This document shows positions 34,854 to 43,336 of a DNA stretch of 64,000 nt, piece by piece. Location of the stretch: positions 744,001 through 808,000 of the forward strand of contig CAJYMC010000007.1 in assembly GCA_913775715.1 (NCBI GenBank). The letters are read 5' to 3'. Within the stretch, counting starts at the first letter, position 1, and each line of letters opens with the position of its first letter. Made by a program: the position numbers and the translations under genes. The notes below the pieces were generated by a model. The model worked only from the letters and a program-made list of their open reading frames with translations. It was not told the origin of the DNA and did no database searches. This DNA comes from an uncultured Exiguobacterium sp. (lineage in GTDB: Bacteria > Bacillota > Bacilli > Exiguobacteriales > Exiguobacteriaceae).

Positions 34854-36108
34854 CATACAGGTCTTCGAGTAAAACGACCTCATTTGTTGTCGGTAAGTAA
34901 GCGTGGTTCGAGTCAATCAAACTACAGAGAACATAGTGATCAAGTACCCGGTCGAAGACATAATACGGTTTCAATGTCAGGTAAGGCATGAGTGCGTGAT
35001 GTATAACTTCTTCCGGAACGCTATCAGGCAATTCTTGTGTCGAATCATGATAGAGATCAATAAATGCTTTGTTATCAACGATTAGGCTGACTTCGTAAGT
35101 ATCTTCCATCAGGAGAATCGTCAAACGACGTTTGTAAGCGAGATTTGAGTCGTCACGAGTCCGGCGTACTACTATGTTAATGAATGGAAAATCCCGATTA
35201 ATTTCTTGAATCGTCCACGCTCCGGACTCATCCGGATACTCCGCAGCGATGAGGTCTACAGCAATCGACCGACAGGTGTTCAACATCTCGTCAGTCAACG
35301 GCCGGTAATCCGGGTGTGATGTTTGAGCTTCGGCATCGACTGCCGTGACAGCGTCTCGCCGCTTAATCAATTTGCGCGTATAGGAGAACGTGGACGGTTT
35401 GTTCCATGTCACGACTTCGTTTACCGTGACAGCTGATGTGTCTGGATGATCCAAAGGATACGTTTGCAAACCGTCCTCAGAAACAAAGATTTCTTCAATC
35501 GCATATGCTAGTTTGCGTTGGTGTTCGTTAGGAACTGAAAAACTCCGGAACTGTTGCGAGATGATGGGAGCCATTTGTTCAAGGGATAATGTGAACAGTT
35601 CAGTCGGATACTTGTGACTCAGCGCGGGGGTTCCATAGACACTGAAAGAATCGAGCGCTCCTTCATTCGTTAGTTCAAGCGATATGAACAGATCAGGGAA
35701 GAGACGAATTCCGTTTTGGCAGCTGACATACTGATACAGCGAATCTTGGTGCTTCAGTAACATGAACTCCTGGTCGTATGTCATTCCTAACTCTTGCTCA
35801 AGCCAGGCAGTCTGTGTGTCTGAATCACGCAAGTCCTCTGGAAGAGAATGAATCGTGACATCACCAAGTTTGTTGATTGATGTCGTTCGTCGTGTAACTG
35901 TATCGACTTGAATCTCAATCGTACCGTCCGGATAACTCTCGTCTTCAGACCATGGACCGTGATTGATGGGGAACCAACATGTCTCAAGCAAATACTGCGT
36001 CTCACCATGAACTTTTTCACGGCGATAGAAGGATTCATGTAAGACATAGTCGTTCAGTTGATATTTATCTTGGATATGGGAGATTAAATCTTTCGTTAAT
36101 GGGTGCAA
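34834..36108 (-). CDS. Unrecognised 424-residue protein
   Basis: Soluble, acidic, with no TM segments. It opens LHPLTKDLISHIQDKYQLNDYV and has two parts: an N-terminal half with EWLEQE-like helices and beta strands (YQYVSCQNGIRLFPDLFISLEL), and a C-terminal half (PDYRPLTDEMLNTCRSIA to ISATD). The start is put at TTG 36108, 8 bases after AAGGAG; the GTG at 36117 abuts the RBS. Coupled to the gene at 36114. No family recognised; it may be a cytoplasmic domain-of-unknown-function protein. Confidence 0.62.
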   Translation of the reverse strand: MHPLTKDLISHIQDKYQLNDYVLHESFYRREKVHGETQYLLETCWFPINHGPWSEDESYPDGTIEIQVDTVTRRTTSINKLGDVTIHSLPEDLRDSDTQTAWLEQELGMTYDQEFMLLKHQDSLYQYVSCQNGIRLFPDLFISLELTNEGALDSFSVYGTPALSHKYPTELFTLSLEQMAPIISQQFRSFSVPNEHQRKLAYAIEEIFVSEDGLQTYPLDHPDTSAVTVNEVVTWNKPSTFSYTRKLIKRRDAVTAVDAEAQTSHPDYRPLTDEMLNTCRSIAVDLIAAEYPDESGAWTIQEINRDFPFINIVVRRTRDDSNLAYKRRLTILLMEDTYEVSLIVDNKAFIDLYHDSTQELPDSVPEEVIHHALMPYLTLKPYYVFDRVLDHYVLCSLIDSNHAYLPTTNEVVLLEDLYVISATD

Positions 36109-36113
36109 CTCGT

Positions 36114-36773
36114 TCACTCCTTTTCTTGTACGTCTTCAGTATCGTCATCTAAAGTCGGAATGACGAAGTCAGGTAAGGTTTGGAATAAGCGATCGGCTGT
36201 CTCGAAAAACGGTTGATTCGAGACAACATTGACGACATCTGCATCGTAGCTGAACGCAAAGACGGACATGTTTTCCTGCATGGAGATAATGACCGTTTTT
36301 TCTGGTCGTTCGGAGTGATAGTGCGTTCGGTATTCAATCCGAAAGACATTTGGTGTGGTCGACCAGATAACGAGATCATTCCAACTCGCGTGGGGATGGA
36401 TGTAAGAATACAATCGTTGAAAGTCTTCGGCATGCTTCAGTTCAGCGACGATGAAACGTTTGTCCGCAAGTGGTGTCAAATCGTTGTATGTAATTGAACA
36501 AAAGCGACATAACGCTTCAAACTCTTCTTCATCATAACGATTCACCTCTACACAGACGAATAGTGGGAAAGCTTGTAATCGATGAAACCACTCTTCAAGA
36601 AATGAACTTTCAAACGAGGAGGATTCATCGTCTGAATTCGTAAAGATGCTAAAAGCTGACGTGTAGTCTTGTTCGATGACGAAGCGCAGATTATCAGGGT
36701 CTGAAAAATCATTTGGAATCAACTGATGATCATCATCGTAATAATAAGGCATGTACTCGAATGTTAATTGCAA
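36114..36773 (-). CDS. Unrecognised acidic 219-residue protein
   Basis: Very acidic: YYYDDDHQLIPNDFSDPD, NSDDESSSFESS and a C-terminus DDDTEDVQEKE. No TM or signal. TTG 36773 is 7 bases after GAGGTGA, while the GTG at 36782 lies within that RBS. The next gene starts at its stop, so they form an operon. Function unknown; low-complexity acidic tracts recall immunity-type or SMI1-like proteins, but no such motif is clear. Confidence 0.6.
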   Translation of the reverse strand: MQLTFEYMPYYYDDDHQLIPNDFSDPDNLRFVIEQDYTSAFSIFTNSDDESSSFESSFLEEWFHRLQAFPLFVCVEVNRYDEEEFEALCRFCSITYNDLTPLADKRFIVAELKHAEDFQRLYSYIHPHASWNDLVIWSTTPNVFRIEYRTHYHSERPEKTVIISMQENMSVFAFSYDADVVNVVSNQPFFETADRLFQTLPDFVIPTLDDDTEDVQEKE

Positions 36774-37125
36774 CGTATTCACCTCTGTTTCGTACGTTCA
36801 GTGTAACGTGAGTCTACTAAAAATGAAGGTTTATTGAAAATTATTACATAATTGTAAGGTGAAAAAATATAGAGGATTTCATTATTATAGTAGATTAAAT
36901 ATAAGACGCATTGAAACATAAGTGGAAACAACATGCTAAGTTTTAGTCTAGCTGTAAACGCGTCATTCGGAAGTATTCATATCATTCTCATGGCGAAGAC
37001 TGTTCATCGATCACTTACGCGCTTTATCTATTACGGAAAATTGCTAATAAATGGGTGAAGGGATTTATTGGTAAGAACAAGAAGGTAGTTAAAGTACCTA
37101 CGCATCATTTAAAGGAGGCGGTGAC
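36774..37125. other. AT-rich intergenic region
   Basis: About 350 bases. Contains the promoter region of the minus-strand pair and a frame at 36930-37060 without RBS. From about 37090 it becomes copy A of the duplicated segment repeated at 38312-38428. No convincing gene before 37126. Confidence 0.5.
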
Positions 37126-37254
37126 ATGTCATTTTGGACATGGTTTTCAATCTTATTTGTGTTGGCGGTTAGTGTCTACGCATCTTATCAACCAAAACGT
37201 TCGAAGAAATTACAAAGGCGCGACTTCCATTGTGATATGCTCTCTCAAAAATAG
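37126..37254 (+). CDS. Small membrane peptide, copy A of a duplicated module
   Basis: 42 codons: N-terminal TM MSFWTWFSILFVLAVSVYA, then SYQPKRSKK and a 14-residue tail. AAAGGAGG lies 7 bases before ATG. In the repeat copy at 38312-38428 the frame stops after RSKK (TAA); here that codon is TTA, so the tail is read into the remnant of an old terminator (AAAGGCGCG at 37214). Probably expressed, function unknown. Confidence 0.55.
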   Translation: MSFWTWFSILFVLAVSVYASYQPKRSKKLQRRDFHCDMLSQK

Positions 37255-37300
37255 ACAGTTGAAATAATCAATACTATCTACTTTTTAAAGAGAGTTTTAT

Positions 37301-37322
37301 TAAAATCTACGTCTAGATTTTA
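37301..37322. repeat. Short AT-rich hairpin
   Basis: TAAAATCTA / TAGATTTTA with a 4-base loop. No T-tract follows; could be an operator or RNA hairpin. Confidence 0.4.
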
Positions 37323-37367
37323 GGTGGAGCAAAAACTACGTATTAATTTGCAGTTGCAATACCATTA

Positions 37368-37409
37368 AATGTTTGCGAATTGATCGTCATCGACCAGTTC
37401 GCAAACATT
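37368..37409. repeat. 12-bp perfect hairpin in a non-coding stretch
   Basis: AATGTTTGCGAA (37368-37379) and TTCGCAAACATT (37398-37409) with an 18-base loop. The stretch 37255-37547 has no gene. A T-rich run follows, so this could be a weak terminator, or part of a small RNA or leader of the gene at 37548. Confidence 0.5.
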
Positions 37410-37547
37410 CTTCTATCTTCTTTCGACATGCAAGAGAGAATGCTATCCTTAAAATTTTTCATTCTACCTTTTATACGATAAATATTCATAATATTGAGAC
37501 AATTACTATGGTATTTCCTAGTTAGTTGAAAGGGGATTGGTTAAGTC

Positions 37548-38279
37548 ATGCTGAAAAACATAGTCTTACACATACTATTGGTTATTGTTTTGATATGTAT
37601 TATTAAAGAATCAACTTCATATGCATACAATTATTATCAAAAAAAATCTCTTGATGCTTCTTCAGGACAATACTTTAGAATTGCAGACAAAATACTTCCT
37701 AATTTACTAAAACCACGATACGCGCCTAAGGATACAAAGGGGAAAAATGAAAAAATAAATTCAGTAGATCCGAAAGTATACTTATTTAAGGAAGATGTGA
37801 AAGCGGCGAAATTAAAAAAATCAAAGTTAGAAAAAATTATAAATGACGTCGTCGATCATATTAAAAACATGAAATATTATTTCTTTATAATAGCTCTCAT
37901 TATTATTTTTTTATACGGACTTCGATCATGGAAAAAGCGTAACGTCCTATTTAATAAAAACCCCTATCTAAGTCAATCTAGATCAGAAGAAACGACAATG
38001 ATAAATCATAATGTGACTAACTTTTATGAAGATGAAGAGACTTTACTAAATAATGCTATACGAGAAGCTGTCAAACGTTTAAATCAAACACTCCCGCTGA
38101 ATTTGAAAAGACTGAGTTCAGAAACGTTTCATGAATGGTGTAAACGAATTGAACTTGGAGCTAATCCAAATATGTATTATGTAGCTCGTTATGATGAGAA
38201 AAATAGTTACATGTTGAATTTACAAGAGAAAAATCAATTTTTAAACGATATCACATACTTTATGAGTCACAAAATATGA
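37548..38279 (+). CDS. AT-rich DUF4129-like membrane protein (paralog 2 of 3)
   Basis: 243 residues. TM1 about 5-25, extracytoplasmic charged loop, TM2 about 112-128, then a C-terminal domain AIREAVKRLNQTLPLNLKRLSSETFHEWCKRIEL and YYVARYDE aligned with the genes at 31137 and 41672. Codons are far richer in A/T (AAA, ATT, TTA runs) than neighbours, suggesting recent import or relaxed selection. GAAAGGGGA RBS about 11 bases upstream. Flanked by the degenerate repeat copies. Confidence 0.72.
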   Translation: MLKNIVLHILLVIVLICIIKESTSYAYNYYQKKSLDASSGQYFRIADKILPNLLKPRYAPKDTKGKNEKINSVDPKVYLFKEDVKAAKLKKSKLEKIINDVVDHIKNMKYYFFIIALIIIFLYGLRSWKKRNVLFNKNPYLSQSRSEETTMINHNVTNFYEDEETLLNNAIREAVKRLNQTLPLNLKRLSSETFHEWCKRIELGANPNMYYVARYDEKNSYMLNLQEKNQFLNDITYFMSHKI

Positions 38280-38311
38280 CTAGTAATTGTTACATTTCAG
38301 GAATGACACGA

Positions 38312-38428
38312 TTAAAGTATCATCTAAAGGATGCGGTGGTACAATACTTACGACATGATTTGCACTCATATTTGTGTTAGCGCACAATATCCTCACATCT
38401 TCGCAATCGAAACGTTCGAAGAAATAAC
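38312..38428 (+). pseudogene. Decayed copy B of the small membrane peptide module
   Basis: Aligns with 37090-37213: TTAAAGTA, TCAT.TAAAGGA.GCGGTG, TATTTGTGTT.GCG and AAACGTTCGAAGAAA are shared. The start codon is lost, Trp6 TGG reads TGA, but the last 18 codons stay in frame to TAA at 38425. Its terminator is intact. Confidence 0.7.
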
Positions 38429-38464
38429 AAAGGCGCGACTTCCATTGCGGAAGCGCGCCTTTTT
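38429..38464. terminator. Terminator kept by copy B
   Basis: AAAGGCGCG and TTCC pair with GGAA and CGCGCCTTT (loop 5, one bulge), followed by TTT. Serves the 37548 gene and possibly the convergent HAD gene. Copy A holds only the left arm. Confidence 0.88.
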
Positions 38465-38470
38465 GTTTGT

Positions 38471-38998
38471 TTAGTTTTGCGTCTCGAGCCAAGCGATCGC
38501 ATCTGCCAAGTTGTCGGCAATATAGTCGACGTTTGCTTGATCCATCCGGTCAGCGTAATCACGAATGGAGCTCTCTCCGGCACCGGTTCGGACTAAGATT
38601 TTGATACAACCGGCGTGTGCAGCTGCCACCATATCACTCCAGCGGTCCCCGATGACGACACATTGCTCGAGTCGGAGATCGTGTTTTGCTTGTGCTTGCC
38701 ATAATAAATTTGGTGATGGTTTGCGACAGGTGCAATGATCTTCCGCTGCATGCTGACAAATCAGCGTATCATCAAAGCCGAAGCCCTGTAATTCTGTTCG
38801 AAAATCCTCTTCACGCGCGAATCCTTTTGAGATACCAGGTTGATTCGTAAACGCAATCAGTAAAATCCCTTGATTACGTAAGCGTTCGATTAGCGAAGGA
38901 ACGTAAGAAAATAACGCAAACGTTCCAGGATAGTGGACGGTAGCATCTCCTCCAATCGTTCCGTCTCGGTCAAGAAATATTGCCTGAATAGAATTCAT
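38471..38998 (-). CDS. HAD-IIIA phosphatase, GmhB/histidinol-phosphatase-like
   Basis: 175 residues. DRDGT with Asp10/Asp12 nucleophile pair, TNQPG motif II, CRKPSP with Lys (motif III) and GDRWSD (motif IV). CQHAAEDHCTC resembles the zinc loop of GmhB. Hydrolyses a sugar- or amino-acid-linked phosphate. Lies directly after the FtsX permease on the same strand (17 bases), but the hairpin in between is absent, so cotranscription is possible. Confidence 0.84.
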   Translation of the reverse strand: MNSIQAIFLDRDGTIGGDATVHYPGTFALFSYVPSLIERLRNQGILLIAFTNQPGISKGFAREEDFRTELQGFGFDDTLICQHAAEDHCTCRKPSPNLLWQAQAKHDLRLEQCVVIGDRWSDMVAAAHAGCIKILVRTGAGESSIRDYADRMDQANVDYIADNLADAIAWLETQN

Positions 38999-39015
38999 GT
39001 GTACAACTCCTTAGT

Positions 39016-41652
39016 TTACGAAGCATCTTTTAGTTCGTGGTATGGTTGCACACGTGCTGCTAGTTGTGCTGGCATGAAAGCTGCGATGACACCGAACAGA
39101 ATCGGTAAGGCAAGCGATACGCCAATCAACAACGGTTCATTCCATGGAACGAGGTCATACAAGACATAAATCGTCGTATAAGCGACAATCAGTCCAAGGA
39201 CTCCGGAGATGAGACCGACCAGGAAGCCTTCAAGGACAATTAACTGACGGATTGCGCCGTTCGTCCAGCCTAGTGCTTTTAAGACAGCGAGTGAGGCGCG
39301 GCGATCGGTGACGTTTTGCCACATGATCTCTCCCGTCGTTAAAATAGCGATCGTGATCGCAACACCCATCGTCACGTAATGCATTGGTCCGACTTGCAAG
39401 GCAACGAATTGACCGAGCCACGACGTATAAAGAACACCTTGTAAGTGGAACGTCACGAACAGGAAGAAGGTCAAGAGAGCTGTTGGTAAAGCGATTGAGA
39501 GGACGGACAGGCTATTGCGCTTCCATTTCCCGATCAGTTCCTTCAGTGCGAGTGTCACCGTCGAACGAAGCTTTAGTCCGACGCGAGCTGCTTTTGCATA
39601 TTCTCCGGTCTTGATCGCTTCATACGGTGAGATCCGGCGAATCGTCCACGCCGACCAGGTCGCGCCAGCCAGGTAGATGACCAAACTAAATAGCGCGATC
39701 CAAAGAAGGCTCCAGCCGTTCATCGCTTCGCTTCGAACAAGCGAGAAGATCCCTTCGACAATTAAGGCAACCGTCGAGACAAATCCAGCGAGGATCGCAG
39801 CCTCGATCAAAACGATTTTATAGAGATCCTTCGTCCGCCAACCGAGCGCCAGTAAAACAGCGAACTCTTTCCGACGAGCGAGCATCGAGACATAGCTTGT
39901 CGCGAGGACATAGACGATCGCGACCGCGAGCATTGCGAAGATGACGCCTGAGAAACCGACACTTGTCTCACGGAAGATCGTCATTGCGGCACCGATGTGA
40001 ATCCATGGTTGTTCGATCCAACCGAGCGTCTTACCTTCATCGACGACTTTTGTGACAACCGGTTGAGGAGATGAACCTTTTGTGATTGTAGCGATGAGAC
40101 CGGTTTCTCGCTCGATTTGTTGTTTCACATCTTGGAGCAGTTGTTCTGATTCTTCACTGACGGTCGTTGCACCTTTCACTTTCAGACGAATTGAGGAAAT
40201 CGATTGTTCGCCATTGATTGCTCGTGCACTATCAATCGTCGTTAGGATGTTTGGAGAACTTGTCAACAATCCGACGGGATTACCAGATGTATCAATTGAT
40301 TTTGCAGGATTGACAGGTTCGCTCTTCGCATCTAAAACAAGATCAGCAGACGAGGGACGATATGTTTCCATGGGTAACTCATTCAGTGGATCTTTTGAGA
40401 CCTTGATGTTATTTGGATCGTATAGTCCGACGACATTGAATGCAAGGTATGGGAAGACGGTATCCAACTCACCTGGTTTTGGTTTTTTGATCTTACGTCC
40501 GACGGATTCAAGGGAACGGAAACCTTTTGTAGGGAAAAACTGTTTTCCATATGTCCAATTTTTGATCTCAGTTGGCGAAGCCGATACTTCATAGGCAGTC
40601 TTCCAGCGACTTGGATATGGACTATTGGCTGGCTTAAACGAGAGTGGTCCAGATTTATATAGTAGTTGGGCTCCTTCAGCGCTTGCCATATCAACATACG
40701 TAGAATTTGTCTTTTCTATAAGTGTTTGAAGGTAGTTTTCTTCCACTTTAGATGCTGGAATTTCGAGATGCTGTATTTTTTTTGCAGGATACGTAGTTAA
40801 CGCTGAACGAAGAACTGAACGCTTCGGTTGTTTTTTTACTAGACTATCAATCAGCTTCTGTTGATCCTGCTCTGTTTTAAAGGGGGCATCTAATTTTTCG
40901 ATTGTATATTCATAGCTTCCTCTATTAAAGGAGTTTGGATTTATTAAGACAGGTATGATGTGTTCGTCCGGATAGTTACCGGATCGGTGTTGATCTGTGC
41001 TGTTGAAATATCTAGACTTTTTATTTGAGCGAACACTTTTATCTAATCCGACAAGTCGAGCTTCCTCAACAGGATCAATTCCAACAATCAATACTGGGTT
41101 TCTTGCAATTGCATTTTTAAACGTTTCAATGGGTTCATTGAAAAAAGAAGCATTTTTCGGAACATTTACTTTCGTACCTTGAGAGATATGGATGACACTA
41201 TGTGATTGACGTTCTCTCGTAAAACCATTTTCGATAAAATTCGTTTCTGTTAGACGATACATACCGGGTTCGCTTGGAAACTTCAATACATTTTTAAACG
41301 AAGTAACAGCGTTTACATATCCCATAACAGCAACCGGAGCTGCAATATCAATCGCATTCATTTGTTTGATTTGTTGGTATTGTTCAAAGGAAATTCCACC
41401 ATTGATACCATTTAAATAGTTCGGTTCGAGTAAATCATTCGACTCACTTGCAAGCTGACTGCCTTTCGGTCGTACGACGATGTCATACGCAGACGACCAT
41501 TTCTTTTGTAATGTTTGTTCGACCGTTCCCTGACTTGAATCGGTCAAGTTGAACATCAGACTGAGTCCAGCGCTGATGATGAGCGCACCGACGAGCGTCA
41601 GGATGAACTTCCCACGCTGCCGACGCCATTGATTGATGACAAAGCGTAACAT
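39016..41652 (-). CDS. Large FtsX-type ABC permease (paralog of 7570-10803)
   Basis: 878 residues. TM1 about 12-33, a 500-residue ectodomain (LLEPNYLNGINGG, VEEARLVGLD, KDPLNELPMETY), FtsX TM block about 575-690 with loop RRKEFAVLLALGWRTKDLYK, further TMs, and a second block with RASLAVLKALGWTNGAIRQ. AAAGGAG RBS. Last gene of ATPase, DUF4129-like protein, permease. Lacks the extra C-terminal domain of its paralog. Bases about 40640-41440 (part of the ectodomain) are visibly richer in A/T than the TM-coding ends, hinting at a mosaic. Confidence 0.86.
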   Translation of the reverse strand: MLRFVINQWRRQRGKFILTLVGALIISAGLSLMFNLTDSSQGTVEQTLQKKWSSAYDIVVRPKGSQLASESNDLLEPNYLNGINGGISFEQYQQIKQMNAIDIAAPVAVMGYVNAVTSFKNVLKFPSEPGMYRLTETNFIENGFTRERQSHSVIHISQGTKVNVPKNASFFNEPIETFKNAIARNPVLIVGIDPVEEARLVGLDKSVRSNKKSRYFNSTDQHRSGNYPDEHIIPVLINPNSFNRGSYEYTIEKLDAPFKTEQDQQKLIDSLVKKQPKRSVLRSALTTYPAKKIQHLEIPASKVEENYLQTLIEKTNSTYVDMASAEGAQLLYKSGPLSFKPANSPYPSRWKTAYEVSASPTEIKNWTYGKQFFPTKGFRSLESVGRKIKKPKPGELDTVFPYLAFNVVGLYDPNNIKVSKDPLNELPMETYRPSSADLVLDAKSEPVNPAKSIDTSGNPVGLLTSSPNILTTIDSARAINGEQSISSIRLKVKGATTVSEESEQLLQDVKQQIERETGLIATITKGSSPQPVVTKVVDEGKTLGWIEQPWIHIGAAMTIFRETSVGFSGVIFAMLAVAIVYVLATSYVSMLARRKEFAVLLALGWRTKDLYKIVLIEAAILAGFVSTVALIVEGIFSLVRSEAMNGWSLLWIALFSLVIYLAGATWSAWTIRRISPYEAIKTGEYAKAARVGLKLRSTVTLALKELIGKWKRNSLSVLSIALPTALLTFFLFVTFHLQGVLYTSWLGQFVALQVGPMHYVTMGVAITIAILTTGEIMWQNVTDRRASLAVLKALGWTNGAIRQLIVLEGFLVGLISGVLGLIVAYTTIYVLYDLVPWNEPLLIGVSLALPILFGVIAAFMPAQLAARVQPYHELKDAS

Positions 41653-41671
41653 ATGTAGTCTCCTTTGCTTG

Positions 41672-42445
41672 TTATTGGGAGAGCTGCGTCTTTAAATAAC
41701 GCGCAAGATCTTGTTCGAAATGGTGAATCGCTTGTGCATCGAGTGCTTCTACTTCTGCTTGCGCTGCGTAGCGGGTGACGAAGTAAGGAGAGAGTGGCGT
41801 CACCAGATGAATGCGCTCTGTCCAGTCTGTCAACGACTCATGACTTCGCCGCTTGAGGGCACGTGGTAATCGTTGGTTAAAATCAAACAGCATCAGGCGC
41901 AGTGATTCGATAGGAGGAGTAGGTATCGACTGAATTGTTGTAGACGAAGTTTTATTCTTGAAAGAAAGTTTTGATTGATCTTGCATAGTCTCCGTAATGT
42001 CTAAAGTATGTTTTCCTGTGAGTCGCTTTCGTTTTTTGATTACAAAATAAATGATGAAACTTCCGACAAGAAGCAACAAGAGAAGGATGATCGAAAAACT
42101 AGAGCCTGCCTGTTCTTCTACTGATTCCAAAAAGCCTGGCGACTTGGTAGCATTGGCTTTTCCACGTGCTGTTCCATCCACTTTTTCCGTTTTCCCAGTA
42201 CTTATACCTAAAATTTCACCTTCAGAATTTTCGTCGATTGTGTTATCGAGTGTACAACTATTTTTTTTGAAAATAAGTTTTGATAAGTCATCATGATTAC
42301 AATCTCGTACGATCGTCGTCTCCTGTTCCGAGAAGTCCGCATTCCGAAACGCTTCATACGCAGACTGCGTCGATACCGACAGCAACAGAAAAACGACAAG
42401 TGAGCCGATAAAGCTCGTGATTAATTTGGCACGAAACGTGTGCAA
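41672..42445 (-). CDS. DUF4129-like membrane protein in the ABC cassette (paralog 3 of 3)
   Basis: 257 residues, start TTG 42445 behind GGGAGGTG. TM1 about 9-28, charged loop with CNHDD and CTLDN Cys pair, TM2 about 115-136, then C-terminal domain SLRLMLFDFNQRLPRALKRRSHESLTDWTERIHL and YFVTRYAAQ, aligned with the genes at 31137 and 37548. Sits between the ATPase and permease genes on one strand; an accessory subunit of the ABC machine is the simplest reading. The middle (41930-42300) is A/T-rich. Confidence 0.76.
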   Translation of the reverse strand: MHTFRAKLITSFIGSLVVFLLLSVSTQSAYEAFRNADFSEQETTIVRDCNHDDLSKLIFKKNSCTLDNTIDENSEGEILGISTGKTEKVDGTARGKANATKSPGFLESVEEQAGSSFSIILLLLLLVGSFIIYFVIKKRKRLTGKHTLDITETMQDQSKLSFKNKTSSTTIQSIPTPPIESLRLMLFDFNQRLPRALKRRSHESLTDWTERIHLVTPLSPYFVTRYAAQAEVEALDAQAIHHFEQDLARYLKTQLSQ

Positions 42446-42472
42446 CGCGAGACACCTCCCTTTAAACAGTAC

Positions 42473-43168
42473 TTAAACACTTTGCACCGTACGCTTCCGG
42501 CGATCTTCGACAATTCGTCCATCCTGCATGAAGAGAATCCGGTCAGCACGTTCGGCGAGTTCTAGGTCGTGTGTGACAAATAAAACGCCACATTTGGCTT
42601 CACGATGCAGCTCTAGTAACAACTCGAAGATTGCGTCACCGGTCACGGAATCGAGATTACCGGTCGGCTCGTCCGCGAGAATCCATTGCGGATGATGAAG
42701 CAGGGCACGGGCGATCGCGACCCGTTGTTGTTGTCCACCGGATAATTGAGCCGGTAGAGCATTCCGTTTATCGTCGAGTCCAACCCGTTCGAGCAGCTCG
42801 AGAATCCGCTCCTCTTGATTGAAAGAGGTCTTTTGCTTTAATAAGGCGACCTTTAAGTTCTCGGACACCGTCAGTGCCGGTAATAAGTGAAACTGCTGGA
42901 AGATGAAGCCGATCTCTTGCGAGCGGAATTGCGATAACCGTTTGTTCTTCCAAGACGTGATGTCCTGCCCGTCATAGAGGATCTGCCCGGACGTCGGGCG
43001 ATCAAGCGAACCAAGGAGACTCAGGAACGTTGATTTTCCAGAACCGGATGGACCAACGAGTGCCGTCACCTCACTTTGCGAAAACTGACCGTTTAGTTGA
43101 TGTAAGACATCGGTCCGGACACCGCTTCGTTCGAATGTATGCGAAATATCTTGAAAGGTAATATCCAT
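42473..43168 (-). CDS. ABC ATPase of the FtsX cassette
   Basis: 231 residues. Walker A GPSGSGKST, signature [16 protein letters not shown], Walker [13 protein letters not shown], switch His FVTHD. LolD/MacB class. Very like the orphan ATPase at 57302 (shared GSLDRPTSG / GTLDRPTSG, IGFIFQQFHL, GCGVLFVTHD). First gene of a three-gene operon read on the minus strand. AAAGGAG RBS. Confidence 0.9.
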   Translation of the reverse strand: MDITFQDISHTFERSGVRTDVLHQLNGQFSQSEVTALVGPSGSGKSTFLSLLGSLDRPTSGQILYDGQDITSWKNKRLSQFRSQEIGFIFQQFHLLPALTVSENLKVALLKQKTSFNQEERILELLERVGLDDKRNALPAQLSGGQQQRVAIARALLHHPQWILADEPTGNLDSVTGDAIFELLLELHREAKCGVLFVTHDLELAERADRILFMQDGRIVEDRRKRTVQSV

Positions 43169-43202
43169 ATGACCACTCCTTTTACATAATTTGGTTATGT
43201 CC

Positions 43203-43231
43203 AGTGTATTATTTTTAGAAAATTTTGTCTA
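43203..43231 (-). promoter_or_regulatory. SigA promoter of the FtsX cassette
   Basis: Minus strand TAGACA (43231-43226), 17 bases, TACACT (43208-43203), about 35 bases before the ATPase start. Confidence 0.65.
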
Positions 43232-43271
43232 TTACGTTTTTATTTTTGACCCAACCACTTTTTTTACATTT

Positions 43272-43304
43272 GTTCATAGTTGGTTCATAACTTCTCCCTA
43301 TGAT
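43272..43304 (+). promoter_or_regulatory. Promoter with 11-base direct repeats before the MacA-like gene
   Basis: GTTCATA at 43272-43278 and again at 43283-43289 (11-base period), then TATGAT (43299-43304) as -10 with no good -35. Such tandem repeats are usual for OmpR/PhoB-type regulators; the operon encodes one at 46030. Confidence 0.55.
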
Positions 43305-43336
43305 CGGATTAACACCAATCAAGGGAGGCATTTAAC

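Noticed and set aside
34323..36773. HEPN-MNT toxin-antitoxin pair
   Set aside because: The MNT-like gene has no HEPN partner; the adjacent genes are on the opposite strand and show no R-x4-6-H motif.
37055..37267. 70-residue open frame across copy A
   Set aside because: Its start has no RBS and it crosses the well-spaced AAAGGAGG of the 37126 peptide in another frame; the peptide's frame is supported by alignment with copy B.
40082..40594. 170-residue frame antisense to the large permease
   Set aside because: Mirrors the codon pattern of the real gene, lacks an RBS and any recognisable domain.
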